This document shows, piece after piece, positions 18,080 to 28,800 of a stretch of 64,000 bases of DNA (within the stretch, counting starts at the first letter, position 1; each line of letters opens with the position of its first letter). Position numbers and translations under genes: made by a program. The notes under the pieces were generated by a model, which was not told the origin of the DNA, did not search any database, and saw only the letters and a list, made by a program, of their open reading frames with translations. Source of the DNA: Methylococcus capsulatus (GTDB lineage Bacteria > Pseudomonadota > Gammaproteobacteria > Methylococcales > Methylococcaceae); assembly GCF_036864975.1 (NCBI RefSeq), contig NZ_CP104311.1, forward strand, positions 2,421,513 to 2,485,512. Reading direction: 5' to 3'.

Positions 18080-19381
18080 GTGTTGCTTCGCTTTGAAGTC
18101 AATCCGGCATTGAAACTTTTGATCCGCTTCAACCGCCTCGGAGTCAGTGCGGGTCGGGCCGCGCTCAGGTCCGGCATCGCCGCCTTGGCGCTGCTTCAGG
18201 CCGATGCGGTCGAGGCGGCCAAACGGGCTTCGCCTCACCCGCAGCAGACCCAGGCACCGGTGGCGGCGCCCCCGGCGGTGGAACGGTTAACCCTCGCCTA
18301 TCTGGGCCAGCCAGCGGAAACGACCGTGGTTCCACCGTATTTCGACCCCGTGGTGACTGACCGCGGCATTCAAGGTGCAAGACTCGGGCTGGCGGATGAC
18401 AACACCACCGGACGCTTCACCCGCCAGGAGTTCGCCATCGCCGAAGCCCTGCTCGCGCCGTCAGACGATCCGGAGGCGGCGTTCAAGCGGCTGGTCGCGG
18501 ACGGCCGCCGTTTCATCCTGACCGATCTGAAGCCTGAAGTTCTGCGGCGACTGGCCGCTCTGCCTGAGGCGCATGACATCCTGCTGCTGGACGTTTCCAG
18601 TCGCGACGATGCCCTGCGTGGCGAGGCCTGCGCGTCCAACGTGCTGCATCTGCTGCCGAGCCGGGCCATGCGGGCGGACGCCTTGTCCCAGTATCTGGCG
18701 AAGAAGAAATGGACCCGATGGTTCCTGGCCGTGGGGCCGGCGCCGGAGGACCGCTTGTTTGCCGACGCGTTGCAGCGCTCGGCCAAGCGCTTCGGCATGA
18801 AGATCGTCGCGGAGAAGACCTGGGCGCACAGCTTCGACGACCGGAGGACGCCGGAATCGGAGGTGCCGGTGTTCACTCAGGGCAGCGATTACGACATCGT
18901 CCTCGTGGCCGATGAGGCCGGTTTGTTCGGAGACATTCTGTCATACCGGACCTGGCTGCCCCGACCCGTCGCCGGGACCCAGGGACTGACTGCCAGCGCC
19001 TGGCATCACACCCTGGAGGCATGGGGGGCGATCCAATTGCAAAACCGTTTCCGGCAGCAGGCGGGGCGGTGGATGACCGAGGCCGATTACGGCGCGTGGC
19101 TAGCGGTGCGGGCGATCGGCGAGGCTGCGACCCGGACCCGGTCGCTGGAGTTCGAGGCGATCCGGTCCTTCCTGCTGGGTGACGGCTTCGCGCTGGCCGG
19201 CTTCAAGGGCGTACCGCTGTCGTTCCGGCGCTGGGACGGCCAGTTGCGGCAGCCGGTACTGCTGGCACAGGAACGCTCCCTGGTCGCGGTGGCCCCATTG
19301 GAGGGGTTTGCCCATCCGAAGAATGAATTGGACAGTCTGGGTTATGATGAACCGGAGACTTCGTGCCGTGCCAAGCCATGA
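18080..19381 (+). CDS. ABC substrate-binding-like protein associated with PQQ-dependent alcohol oxidation
   Basis: 433 residues from GTG 18080, with a signal-like stretch (SGIAALALLQADAVEAA) around residues 32-48; the exact start is uncertain because no ATG is near. The body resembles branched-chain-amino-acid-type periplasmic binding proteins (LLLDVSSRDDALRGEACASN; VAEKTWAHSFDDRRTPESEVPVF). It fits the group described as the substrate-binding component of an ABC system accompanying PQQ-dependent alcohol dehydrogenases, and the next three genes are the other members of that set. The true ligand is unknown. The next gene begins inside its 3' end (38-base overlap). Confidence 0.75.
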   Translation: MLLRFEVNPALKLLIRFNRLGVSAGRAALRSGIAALALLQADAVEAAKRASPHPQQTQAPVAAPPAVERLTLAYLGQPAETTVVPPYFDPVVTDRGIQGARLGLADDNTTGRFTRQEFAIAEALLAPSDDPEAAFKRLVADGRRFILTDLKPEVLRRLAALPEAHDILLLDVSSRDDALRGEACASNVLHLLPSRAMRADALSQYLAKKKWTRWFLAVGPAPEDRLFADALQRSAKRFGMKIVAEKTWAHSFDDRRTPESEVPVFTQGSDYDIVLVADEAGLFGDILSYRTWLPRPVAGTQGLTASAWHHTLEAWGAIQLQNRFRQQAGRWMTEADYGAWLAVRAIGEAATRTRSLEFEAIRSFLLGDGFALAGFKGVPLSFRRWDGQLRQPVLLAQERSLVAVAPLEGFAHPKNELDSLGYDEPETSCRAKP

Positions 19382-20336
19382 CAGCCGCCTGATCGGCGCC
19401 GTCCTCGTCCTGCTCTGCGGCGTCGCGGCCGCGGATACCGTTTACGTCACCCTGGAGAAGGACGATGCCATCGCCGTCGTCGACGGCGCCACCGGCACCC
19501 GGACCAAGACGGCCAAGATCGGCAAGCGCCCGCGCGGAATCTCGCTGGCGAAGGACGGCAACAGTCTTTATGTTGCCGCCAGCGACAGCGATGCCATCCA
19601 GGTGATCGATGCCGGGACGCTGAACGTCATCGGGACGCTGCCTTCCGGCAAGGATCCGGAAACCTTCGCCATGGACCCGGACGGCCGGTTTCTGTACGTC
19701 TCCAACGAGGACGACAACCGGGTGACGGTGATCGACATCGCAGCCCGTAAGGCGGTCAAGGCGATCCCGGTGGGTGTCGAGCCGGAAGGCATCGCGGTCA
19801 GCCCGGACGGACGCTGGGTGGTGAGCACCAGCGAGACCACCAACATGGCGCACTGGATCGACCGGGCCGAACTGGAAGTCGTAGACAACACCCTCCTCGA
19901 CCCCCGGCCCCGCGCCGCAGCCTTCACCGCCGATAGCCGGCAACTGTGGGTCAGTTCCGAGATCGCCGGGACGGTCACGGTGATCGATACGGAAACCCGC
20001 CAGCCTCTCAAGACGATTTCTTTCAAGATTGCCGGAGTGACGCCGGAGAAGGTCCAGCCGGTCGGCATCCGCATCGATCCCGACCGGAGCTACGCCTACG
20101 TGGCGCTGGGGCCGGCCAACCGCGTCGCGGTGGTCGACGCGCAGAAGCTGGAAGTGAAGGATTACCTGCTGGTCGGTCAGCGGGTGTGGAATCTGGAGTT
20201 TTCGCCGGACTTCAAGCGGCTGTATACGACCAACGGTCTGAGCAACGATGTTTCCATCATCGACCTGGCATCACACAAAGTGACCAAATCGGTGGCGGTG
20301 GGCTCCCACCCCTGGGGGGTTGCTGTCCGGCCATGA
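19344..20336 (+). CDS. YVTN beta-propeller protein, PQQ-catabolism associated
   Basis: 330 residues from the ATG at 19344, with a signal peptide (RLIGAVLVLLCGVAAA). At least six repeats of the YVTN type follow, e.g. NSLYVAASDSDAIQVIDAGT, RFLYVSNEDDNRVTVIDI and RLYTTNGLSNDVSIIDLAS. Periplasmic beta-propellers of this kind sit next to ABC genes in quinoprotein dehydrogenase clusters. It overlaps the upstream gene in another frame and its stop overlaps the downstream ATG (20333), so expression is coupled. A role as scaffold or sensor is inference. Confidence 0.82.
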   Translation: MMNRRLRAVPSHDSRLIGAVLVLLCGVAAADTVYVTLEKDDAIAVVDGATGTRTKTAKIGKRPRGISLAKDGNSLYVAASDSDAIQVIDAGTLNVIGTLPSGKDPETFAMDPDGRFLYVSNEDDNRVTVIDIAARKAVKAIPVGVEPEGIAVSPDGRWVVSTSETTNMAHWIDRAELEVVDNTLLDPRPRAAAFTADSRQLWVSSEIAGTVTVIDTETRQPLKTISFKIAGVTPEKVQPVGIRIDPDRSYAYVALGPANRVAVVDAQKLEVKDYLLVGQRVWNLEFSPDFKRLYTTNGLSNDVSIIDLASHKVTKSVAVGSHPWGVAVRP

Positions 20337-21076
20337 GTGTGGCGGTTCCAGTACTCGAGGTCGAACAGCTGTCGTTTGCCTACGGGCCGCGCAAGGCGCT
20401 GGACGAAGTGGGCTTCCGGGTCCAGCCGGGCGAGTGTGCGATCCTGCTTGGCCCGAACGGCGCGGGCAAGAGTACACTGTTCTCGCTGGTCACCCGGCTT
20501 TACGATGCGCCTGCCGGGCAGATCCGCATTGCCGGCCGTTCTTTGCGCGAGGACTCCTATGCCGCGCTGTCCCGGCTCGGCGTCGTGTTCCAGCAGCCAA
20601 CCCTCGACCTGGATCTGAGCGTCGCCCAGAACCTGCGCTATCATGCCGCCCTGCATGGGCTCAGTCGCAAGGAGGCCGAACGCCGGATCGGCGAGGAACT
20701 GGAGCGGCAGGGCATGTACGGCCGGCGCGACGAGAAGGTCCGACAGCTCAACGGCGGCCACCGGCGGCGGGTGGAGATTGCCCGCGCTCTCCTGCACCGT
20801 CCCGTCCTGCTGCTGCTGGACGAGCCCAGTGTGGGGCTGGACGTGCCCAGCCGCAGGGCCCTGGTCGAATACATCCATGCGCTGTGCCGCTCCCGCGGTG
20901 TGGCTGTGCTGTGGGCGACCCATCTGATCGATGAGATCGGCGAGGATGACAGCCTCATCGTGCTGCACAAGGGGCGGGTCCGGGCACAGGGTACCGTGCG
21001 TGAGGTGCTGGCCGGGCAGGGGGTGGATACGGTGAGCGCGGCATTCCACCGGCTGACGGCGGAGGGTGAGGGATGA
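20333..21076 (+). CDS. ABC transporter ATP-binding protein, PQQ-catabolism associated
   Basis: 247 residues. Walker A LLGPNGAGKST is near residue 40, the Q-loop in GVVFQQPTLDLDL, and Walker B LLLLDEPSVGLDV. The signature is a variant, LNGGHRRRVEIARAL (about residue 139), where most exporters have LSGGQ. It is a daunorubicin/nodulation-type exporter ATPase and pairs with the ABC-2 permease that begins in its stop codon (21073). Together with the preceding genes it forms the four-gene PQQ-associated module. Confidence 0.87.
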   Translation: MSVAVPVLEVEQLSFAYGPRKALDEVGFRVQPGECAILLGPNGAGKSTLFSLVTRLYDAPAGQIRIAGRSLREDSYAALSRLGVVFQQPTLDLDLSVAQNLRYHAALHGLSRKEAERRIGEELERQGMYGRRDEKVRQLNGGHRRRVEIARALLHRPVLLLLDEPSVGLDVPSRRALVEYIHALCRSRGVAVLWATHLIDEIGEDDSLIVLHKGRVRAQGTVREVLAGQGVDTVSAAFHRLTAEGEG

Positions 21077-21876
21077 GGCCGATGCATTATCTGCGGGCGT
21101 TGCGCGGCATCGTCGCCCGCGAACTCTACCGCTTCGTCCAGCAGCGCGAACGTTTCGTTTCTGCCCTGGTGCGGCCTTTGGTCTGGCTGTTCGTCTTCGC
21201 CGCGGGTTTCCGTTCGACCTTGGGTCTGGCGATCACTCCGCCCTATGAGACCTATATTCTGTACGAGGTGTACATCACTCCGGGACTCCTCGGGATGATC
21301 CAATTATTCAACGGCATGCAGAGTTCGCTGTCGATGGTGTATGACCGTGAGATGGGCAGCATGCGAACCTTGCTGGTCAGCCCTCTGCCGCGCTGGTTTT
21401 TGCTGACGGCCAAGCTGGTCGCGGGCGTCGCGGTGTCGATCCTCCAGGTCTATGTGTTCTTAGGGATCGCCTGGGCCTACGGCATCGAGGCGCCGGTCCA
21501 GGGCTATCTGGCGGTGCTGCCGGCACTGCTGCTCTCCGGCGTGATGCTGGGGGCGCTCGGCCTGCTATTATCATCATTCATCCGCCAATTGGAGAATTTC
21601 GCCGGCGTGATGAATTTCGTAATATTCCCGATGTTTTTTATGTCCACGGCGCTGTACCCGCTCTGGAAGATCCAGGAGTCCAGCGAACTGCTGTATTGGC
21701 TGGCCCGCTGGAACCCTTTCTCGCAGGCAGTGGAACTGATCCGCTTCGCGCTGTACGGACGATTCAACGGGTTGGCATGTGGCTACACGGCCGCGGCCAC
21801 GGCGCTGTTTCTCGCCGCGGCGATTGTTGGCTACAACCCTTCCAAAGGCATGATGCAGCGTAAAGGCGGCGCTTGA
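21073..21876 (+). CDS. ABC-2 type permease, PQQ-catabolism associated
   Basis: 267 residues with six predicted membrane helices and the ABC-2 pattern ([19 protein letters not shown]; late [21 protein letters not shown], then [22 protein letters not shown]). It should form the membrane channel for the ATPase just upstream, with which it overlaps by four bases. Such pairs export substrates, yet the set also has an importer-like binding protein, so direction and substrate are open. Confidence 0.86.
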   Translation: MRPMHYLRALRGIVARELYRFVQQRERFVSALVRPLVWLFVFAAGFRSTLGLAITPPYETYILYEVYITPGLLGMIQLFNGMQSSLSMVYDREMGSMRTLLVSPLPRWFLLTAKLVAGVAVSILQVYVFLGIAWAYGIEAPVQGYLAVLPALLLSGVMLGALGLLLSSFIRQLENFAGVMNFVIFPMFFMSTALYPLWKIQESSELLYWLARWNPFSQAVELIRFALYGRFNGLACGYTAAATALFLAAAIVGYNPSKGMMQRKGGA

Positions 21877-22955
21877 ACCCAGTGAAAACTTTACTCGTTA
21901 CCGGCGGAGCCGGATTCATCGGTGGCAATTTCGTTCTCAGGCAGATGCGGCGAGGCGGCGTCGGGGTCGTCAACCTGGATGCCCTGACCTACTCCGGCAA
22001 TCTGCGCACCCTTGCCGAAGTCGAGGACAATCCCAACCACGACTTCGTGCTCGGCTCGATCGGCGACCGTGAACTGGTTGAATACCTGCTGGAACGCTAT
22101 CAGCCCGATGCAATCGTCAATTTCGCCGCGGAGACCCATGTCGACCGTTCGATCGACGGCCCGGACGCTTTCGTCCACACCAACATCCTCGGCACTTTCG
22201 AACTGCTGGAAGCCGCGCGATGGTACTGGCGCCAGTTGGACGGCCAGCGTCGGAAGGCGTTCCGGTTCCTGCACGTCTCGACCGACGAGGTGTACGGCAC
22301 ACTGGGTCCGACCGGTAAGTTCACCGAGGAGACGCCGTACCGGCCCAACTCGCCGTATTCGGCGTCCAAGGCCGGTTCCGACCACCTGGTGCGGGCGTAC
22401 TTCCATACTTACGGACTGCCGGTATTGACCACCAATTGCTCGAATAATTACGGGCCGTACCAGTTTCCGGAGAAGCTGATCCCCTTGATGATCGACCACG
22501 CGCTTCAGGGCCTGCCGCTGCCGGTCTACGGCTCAGGGACCAATGTCCGCGACTGGCTCTACGTGGAGGACCACTGCCGGGCGATCGAGACCGTGCTGGC
22601 CGGGGGCAGGCCAGGCGAGGTCTACAACGTCGGCGGCAACAATGAAAAGACCAACATCGAGGTGGTCAAGACGATTTGCGCTTTGCTCGATGAATTCCTG
22701 CCCGATTCGCCCCACCGACCGCACCGTCAGCTGATCCAGTTCGTGCAGGACCGGCCGGGCCACGACCTGCGCTACGCCATCGATGCCGGCAAGATCGGCC
22801 GGGAACTGGGCTGGCAGCCGGAGGAGACCTTCGAGACGGGCCTGCGCAAGACGGTGCGCTGGTATCTCGACAACCGCGACTGGGTGGAGTATGTCAAATC
22901 CGGTAACTACGGCGGCGAGCGTCTGGGTGTAGGTAGCGTCAAGGAGAAGGCATGA
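21873..22955 (+). CDS. rfbB: dTDP-glucose 4,6-dehydratase
   Basis: 360 residues. Extended SDR enzyme: NAD-binding [10 protein letters not shown] near the N-terminus, STDEVYG with the catalytic Thr/Asp/Glu, and the [13 protein letters not shown]-x3-K motif. It converts dTDP-glucose to dTDP-4-keto-6-deoxyglucose, step two of dTDP-rhamnose synthesis. I chose TTG 21873, which overlaps the permease stop and sits 8 or so bases after aaagg (21861-21865); a GTG at 21882 is the alternative. First gene of an rmlBACD set with overlapping junctions throughout. Confidence 0.93.
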   Translation: MNPVKTLLVTGGAGFIGGNFVLRQMRRGGVGVVNLDALTYSGNLRTLAEVEDNPNHDFVLGSIGDRELVEYLLERYQPDAIVNFAAETHVDRSIDGPDAFVHTNILGTFELLEAARWYWRQLDGQRRKAFRFLHVSTDEVYGTLGPTGKFTEETPYRPNSPYSASKAGSDHLVRAYFHTYGLPVLTTNCSNNYGPYQFPEKLIPLMIDHALQGLPLPVYGSGTNVRDWLYVEDHCRAIETVLAGGRPGEVYNVGGNNEKTNIEVVKTICALLDEFLPDSPHRPHRQLIQFVQDRPGHDLRYAIDAGKIGRELGWQPEETFETGLRKTVRWYLDNRDWVEYVKSGNYGGERLGVGSVKEKA

Positions 22956-23839
22956 GCGGAATCCGTGGCATCATTCTGGCCGGCGGCTCCGGCACCCGGC
23001 TGTATCCCCTGACTCACGTGGTCAGCAAGCAACTGCTGCCGGTCTATGACAAGCCGATGATCTACTATCCTTTGTCGGTGCTGATGCTGGCCGGCATCCG
23101 CGACATCCTGGTCATTACGACGCCGCACGATGCGGCGCTGTTCCAAGCCTTGCTCGGTGATGGCGGGCAGTGGGGCATCAGCATCCGTTATGCGGCTCAG
23201 CCGAAGCCGGAAGGTCTTGCCCAGGCCTTTCTCATCGGCCGCCATTTCATCGACGGGCGGCGCAGCTGCCTGATCCTCGGCGACAATATTTTTTATGGCC
23301 ACGATTTCCAGGCGTTCCTGGCCGGCGCCACGGCCCGTGAAGAAGGCGCCACGGTGTTCGGGTATTGGGTGCGCGATCCGGAGCGCTACGGTGTCGCCGA
23401 ATTCGACCAGGCGGGCCGGGTGATCGGGGTCGAGGAAAAGCCCGCTCGCCCCAAGTCGAACTATGCCGTCACCGGGCTTTATTTCTACGATGCCCAGGTC
23501 GTGGACATGGCGGCCACGCTCAAACCCTCGGCACGGGGCGAACTGGAAATCACCGACATCAACCGGCTTTATCTGGAGCAGGGTCAGCTGCATATCCAAA
23601 AGATGGGGCGTGGGGTCGCCTGGCTGGACACCGGGACTCACGATTCACTCCTGCAGGCGTCCAATTTCATCCAGACCATCGAGGAGCGGCAGGGTCTCAA
23701 AATCTGTTGCCCGGAGGAAATCGCACTGAACAAGGGCTGGATCGGCGTGGAAGACGTCGCCCGACTGGCCGACAATCTGGGCAAGAGTGGCTACGGTGCC
23801 TATCTGCGCCGGCTGATCGAAGGAGGGATGCCGGTTTGA
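22952..23839 (+). CDS. rfbA: Glucose-1-phosphate thymidylyltransferase
   Basis: 295 residues. The N-terminal nucleotide-binding loop [20 protein letters not shown] and the KPMIYYPLS segment identify RmlA, which makes dTDP-glucose from dTTP and glucose 1-phosphate. Other family motifs are [11 protein letters not shown] and [20 protein letters not shown]. It overlaps rfbB by four bases (ATGA) and is overlapped by rfbC. Confidence 0.95.
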   Translation: MSGIRGIILAGGSGTRLYPLTHVVSKQLLPVYDKPMIYYPLSVLMLAGIRDILVITTPHDAALFQALLGDGGQWGISIRYAAQPKPEGLAQAFLIGRHFIDGRRSCLILGDNIFYGHDFQAFLAGATAREEGATVFGYWVRDPERYGVAEFDQAGRVIGVEEKPARPKSNYAVTGLYFYDAQVVDMAATLKPSARGELEITDINRLYLEQGQLHIQKMGRGVAWLDTGTHDSLLQASNFIQTIEERQGLKICCPEEIALNKGWIGVEDVARLADNLGKSGYGAYLRRLIEGGMPV

Positions 23840-24393
23840 ACGTCGAACAGACGAGTTTGCCTGGTGTGGTATTGATTTCGCCCAAAGTGTTCGGCGATGC
23901 CCGCGGCTATTTCAAGGAGACCTGGAGCCGGCGGCGCTACCAGGACGCCGGACTGCCCGGCGACTTCGTGCAGGACAATCTGTCCTATTCGCGCAAAGGC
24001 ATCCTGCGCGGCCTGCATTTCCAGAATCCCCGCCCCCAAGGCAAGCTGGTGCAGGTACTGCAGGGCGAGGTGTTCGACGTGGCGGTGGACATCCGGCGCG
24101 GATCGCCGCACTTCGGCCATTGGTTCGGCGCCGTGCTGTCGGCGGAGAACCATCTGCAGATGTATGTGCCGGAAGGTTTCGCCCACGGTTTCTGTGTGCT
24201 GAGCGAGGCCGCCCTGTTTGCCTACAAGTGCACCGAGTATTACGAGCCTGCGGCCGATTGCTCGCTGCGCTGGGACGATCCAGACATCGGCATCGCCTGG
24301 CCGCTGGAGTCTGCCCCCGAACTCTCGGCCAAGGACAGGGACGCCCTGCTGCTCCGGGACTTCCCGCAGGACCGGCTGCCCGTCTATCCATGA
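23836..24393 (+). CDS. rfbC: dTDP-4-dehydrorhamnose 3,5-epimerase
   Basis: 185 residues from a TTG at 23836 that overlaps the rfbA stop; this gives the normal RmlC length and N-terminus ([17 protein letters not shown]). The catalytic histidine lies in [10 protein letters not shown], and [17 protein letters not shown] is the conserved cupin segment. It epimerises C3 and C5 of the keto-sugar. TTG as start is unusual but shared with rfbB in this operon. Confidence 0.93.
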   Translation: MNVEQTSLPGVVLISPKVFGDARGYFKETWSRRRYQDAGLPGDFVQDNLSYSRKGILRGLHFQNPRPQGKLVQVLQGEVFDVAVDIRRGSPHFGHWFGAVLSAENHLQMYVPEGFAHGFCVLSEAALFAYKCTEYYEPAADCSLRWDDPDIGIAWPLESAPELSAKDRDALLLRDFPQDRLPVYP

Positions 24394-25295
24394 AGATCCT
24401 CGTCATCGGCAGGGGCGGGCAACTGGCGTGGGAGCTACGGCGGACGCTCGCCTGTTTCGGCGAGGTCGTCGCGCTCGATCGCCGAACCGTGCCGGTCCTC
24501 GATTTGGCTGAACCGGGGGGTGTGGCTGCGGCGGTGCGGTCCGTCCGGCCCGATTTGATCGTCAATGCGGCGGCCTACACTGCGGTCGACCGGGCTGAAC
24601 AGGAGACCGGATCGGCATGGCGGGTCAACGCCGAAGGCCCCGCCGTCCTGGCGGTCGAGGCGGCACGCCTGGGCGCGGGTTTGATCCACTACTCGACCGA
24701 TTACGTCTTCCCCGGCGATGGCAGCGCGCCGTACCGCGAAGACCACCCGGTCGGTCCGCGGAACGTCTATGGCCGCAGCAAACTGGCCGGCGAAGCGGCT
24801 ATCGTCGAATCCGGCGCCGCCCATCTCATCCTCCGCACTGCATGGGTCTACGGCCTACGCGGCCAGAACTTCTTGAGGACCATGCTGCGGCTCATGGCCG
24901 AGCGCGAGGTGGTACGGGTCATCGACGATCAGTTCGGCACTCCGACCTGGGTGCGGATGATCGCCGAGGCGACGGCGATTCTGGTCGCGCGTTCACTGCG
25001 TTCCGGCACAGCCGATCTGGCCGAGGCTGGCGGCATCTACCATCTCACTTGCCGCGGCCAGACCAGTTGGTACGGCTTCGCCTGCGCCATCCGGGAGCAG
25101 GCCGTGGCCGCCGGATTGCTTTCCGACACAGCGGCCCGGGTCGAGCCCATCCCGACTTCGGAATATCCCACGCCAGCCAAGCGGCCGGCATATTCGGTGC
25201 TGGATTTGAGCAAACTCGAGGCGCGCTTCGGCATCGTACCCCCCGTCTGGGACCAGGCGCTGGAGCTTTGTCTGGCTGATCTTGCCAGTCGGTGA
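24390..25295 (+). CDS. rfbD: dTDP-4-dehydrorhamnose reductase
   Basis: 301 residues. NADPH-binding N-terminus ([17 protein letters not shown]), INAAAYTAVD-like motif (LIVNAAAYTAVDRAEQE), the STDYVFPG strand and catalytic VYGRSKLAGE. It performs the last step to dTDP-L-rhamnose, used in O-antigen or other surface glycans. The GRGGQLA loop differs slightly from the usual G-x-x-GQLG. The ATG overlaps the rfbC stop by four bases, and it ends the operon. Confidence 0.94.
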   Translation: MKILVIGRGGQLAWELRRTLACFGEVVALDRRTVPVLDLAEPGGVAAAVRSVRPDLIVNAAAYTAVDRAEQETGSAWRVNAEGPAVLAVEAARLGAGLIHYSTDYVFPGDGSAPYREDHPVGPRNVYGRSKLAGEAAIVESGAAHLILRTAWVYGLRGQNFLRTMLRLMAEREVVRVIDDQFGTPTWVRMIAEATAILVARSLRSGTADLAEAGGIYHLTCRGQTSWYGFACAIREQAVAAGLLSDTAARVEPIPTSEYPTPAKRPAYSVLDLSKLEARFGIVPPVWDQALELCLADLASR

Positions 25296-25874
25296 GAACT
25301 GTCTTCAGGCGGTGTGCTTGGGCTGATCGGTAAGGAGGCGTTACGCGCGGTTTGATTGAATGTGGGTATCCGAACCCAGGTCGGGTTACTTTGCGAAACC
25401 CCTCCATGGGTTTCGCTCTGCGGGTCAGCCTTCGGCTGCCCGAATTCGCTCCCGGCGAATTTGTTTTTTGTACGGACAAAAGACCCGTTCGCTGGGAGCA
25501 AATGGGGCCGCACGGAGTGCGCCCGTAGGGTTTGCGGCAGGAAAGCCGCAAAACGAAGTACGCAAAGAAGAACCGCCCGGAGGCCGCGAAATCTTTTGTG
25601 CAATTACCAAAACCGTCCCTGGTTTTCGCCTAATGGGCCAGCCTTCGGCTGTTCAACTTTGCTCCCAGCAAAGGTGTCGCTTTCGGGGAGGGTCCATCGA
25701 AGGGGTTCCTGCCCCTCGATGGACGAGCCACATCCCTGCGGCTCCCGTTCGGGCTAGTCTCGCCGAAACCTGCGATGCTCGGTGCGAGCTAACGGGGAAG
25801 AGATCAAGAGCGGAAACGGCCTTGCTGCGCGCGGCCCGCGGCCTTTGAATATGAATTTGCAATAGCTGGCACTC
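25296..25874. other. 579-base non-coding, hairpin-rich gap between rfbD and dnaE
   Basis: No gene seen. Two related segments occur: TCAGCCTTCGGCTGCCCGAATTCGCTCCCGGCGAA-like sequence near 25421-25460 and CCAGCCTTCGGCTGTTCAACTTTGCTCCCAGCAAA-like sequence near 25639-25675 (each given here only by its key bases CAGCCTTCGGCTG and GCTCCC.GC.AA). There is also a strong stem at 25692-25724 (GTCCATCGA paired with TCGATGGAC, with GGGG/CCCC inside). The region looks like a dispersed intergenic repeat, and dnaE's promoter should lie at its end. Confidence 0.5.
25692..25724. repeat. Perfect-arm stem-loop upstream of dnaE
   Basis: Arms GTCCATCGA and TCGATGGAC enclose a second stem of GGGG and CCCC with a single extra A on the left and a short TTCCTG loop. 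It has no trailing T-run, so it is not a classical terminator on either strand. Confidence 0.6.
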
Positions 25875-28800
25875 ATGGAGCCTAAGTTCGTCCATCTCAG
25901 GATTCACACCGAGTATTCCCTGGTCGACGGGGTGGTCCGGATCAAGCCGCTGGTCAAGCGGCTGACTGAACTCGGCATGCCGGCCGTGGCGGTCACCGAC
26001 CAGTCCAATCTATTTGCGCTAGTCAAGTTCTACAAAGCGGCCATGGGCTCCGGTATCAAGCCGATCGCCGGGGCCGACGTCTGGGTGCAGAACCCGCAGG
26101 ATGTGAGTGCCCCTCACCGGCTCACCCTGCTGGTCCAGAATCAGGAGGGATACCTCGCGCTGACCGAGCTGATTTCACGCAGCTACCAGGAAAACCAGCA
26201 CCAAGGCGTTCCCATGCTGATGCCGGAATGGCTGGCGGATCGCAATACCGGCCTGATCGCGCTCTCGGGCGGCCGCGAAGGCGCCATCGGCCATGCCTTG
26301 ATCGCCGGTAACGGGTCGGAAGCGACGCGGCTGGCCGAATACTGGGGAGGAACGTTCCGGGACCGTTTCTACCTGGAATTGTGCCGGACGGGGCGCCCGA
26401 ACGAGGAGCGCTACATCGATGCAGCGGTGGACCTGGCCGCCCGCCTGGACTTGCCGGTGGTGGCCACCAACGACGTTCGCTTCCTGTCCGCCAAAGAGTT
26501 CGAGGCCCATGAGGCGAGGGTCTGTATCTACCAGGGACGGGTGCTGGACGACCCGCGCCGGCCACAGGACTACAGCGAGCAGCAGTATCTGCGCAGCGAG
26601 GAGGAGATGCTGGCGCTGTTCGCCGATTTGCCGGAGGCGCTGGAGAACAGCGTCGAGATCGCGCGCCGCTGCAACATCAGCCTGACTCTGGGCAAGAACT
26701 TCCTGCCGGATTTCCCGGTGCCGGCGGGCATGACGCCCGACGATTTTTTCTCGGAGCAGTCGCGCAAAGGCTTGAGGGAACGTCTGGCCGTGCGACCGCC
26801 TTCGGGAGCCGGAACTTTGGAAGAACGGACCAAACGTTATTGGGACCGGCTCGAACTGGAGCTGTCCGTGATCTGCCATATGGGCTTTCCAGGCTATTTC
26901 CTGATCGTCGCCGACTTCATCCAGTGGGCCAAGAGCCAGGGTATCCCGGTAGGACCGGGACGCGGCTCCGGTGCGGGCTCCCTGGTAGCCTATGCACTCA
27001 AGATCACCGATCTCGACCCGATCGAATTCGAGCTGCTGTTCGAGCGCTTCCTCAATCCCGAGCGCGTCTCCATGCCAGACTTCGACGTCGATTTCTGCAT
27101 GGAGCGACGCGATGAAGTGATCGACTATGTCGCCCGCAAATATGGCCGCGACAAGGTGTCCCAGATCATCACTTACGGCAGCATGGCCGCCAAGGCCGTG
27201 GTGCGTGATGTCGGCCGGGTGCTGGGTCACCCCTACGGCTTCGTCGACCGTATCGCCAAGCTGATCCCGTTCGAGCTCGGTATCACCTTGAGCAAGGCGC
27301 TGGAGGACAGCGAAGATCTGCGCAAGCTGTACGAGGGAGACGAGGAGGTCAGGGCGCTCCTCGATCTGGCCCAGTCGCTCGAGGGCATCACCCGCAATCC
27401 GGGCAAACATGCCGGTGGGGTGGTGATTGCACCTTCGCGCCTGATCGATTTCAGTCCGCTGTACTGCGAGCCGGGCGGCGGGAACCTGGTGACCCAATTC
27501 GACAAAGACGACGTAGAGGCTGTCGGCCTGGTCAAATTCGACTTCCTGGGACTCCGGACTCTGACGATCATCGACTGGGCGCTGGCCGACATCAATGCCA
27601 AACGGCGGTCAGCTGGAGAGGAGCCGGTCGACATCAACCGGATTCCCTTGGACGATCCCACGACCTATGAGCTGCTGGGAAGGTGCGCGACCACCGCGGT
27701 GTTCCAGCTCGAATCGCGCGGCATGAAGGACCTGATCAAGCGCCTCAAGCCCGACTGCTTCGAGGACATCATCGCCCTGGTCGCGCTGTTTCGCCCCGGC
27801 CCGCTGCAGTCCGGCATGGTGGATGATTACATTAACGTCAAACACGGCCGGACCAAGGCGGAATATCCCCATCCGGTGCTGGAGCCCATCCTCAAACCGA
27901 CCAACGGCGTCATCCTGTACCAGGAGCAGGTGATGCAGATCGCCCGCGATATGGCCGGCTATACCCTGGGCGGAGCCGACCTGTTGCGGCGCGCCATGGG
28001 CAAGAAGAAGCCGGAGGAGATGGCGAAGCAAAGGGAAATCTTTATTGCTGGTGCCACCCGCCAAGGCATAGATCAGAGCATCTCCTCCTACATTTTCGAC
28101 TTGATGGAGAAGTTTGCCGGCTACGGGTTCAACAAATCGCATTCCGCTGCCTATGCCCTGGTGTCGTATCAGACCGCCTGGCTCAAGGCACACTATCCGG
28201 CCGAGTTTATGTCGGCGGTGCTGTCAGCCGACATGGACAATACCGACAAGGTCGTCGTGCTGATTGACGAATGCCGCGAGATGAAGCTGTCTATCTTGCC
28301 GCCCGACATCAATCTCTCTGAATACCGGTTTACCGTCCAGGGCAGGAGGGAAATCCTTTACGGCCTGGGTGCGGTCAAAGGCGTGGGTCAGACCGCGATC
28401 GAAGACATCCTGCAGGAGCGGAAGAACAACGGACCGTTCACCGACCTACTCGACCTGTGCCGACGCATCGACCTCCGCAAGGCCAATCGGCGGGTGTTGG
28501 AGGCGATGATTCGGGCGGGCGTGTTCGATTGTTTCGACCGGAATCGGGCCGCCCTGTTCGCTGCCCTGCCGGACGTGCTGAAGGCGGCGGAGCAGCAAGG
28601 AGTCATGAGCGCTGCCGGTCAGGATGACCTGTTCGGAGGCTTTACTGCGGAAAGCCCCTCGGCCTCCGGCACAAGCCGGGTGGTGGCGGAGGTCGAACCC
28701 TGGAGCGAAGCGGAACGGCTGGCTCAGGAAAAAGCCACGCTGGGTCTGTATCTCACCGGCCATCCGATCACGCCGCACGAACGCGAACTCGAGCAGATCA

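Noticed and set aside
25356-25848. Overlapping open frames in the rfbD-dnaE gap
   Set aside because: Several frames on both strands are open at once, as expected for GC-rich repeats; none has a ribosome site or a protein-like composition.
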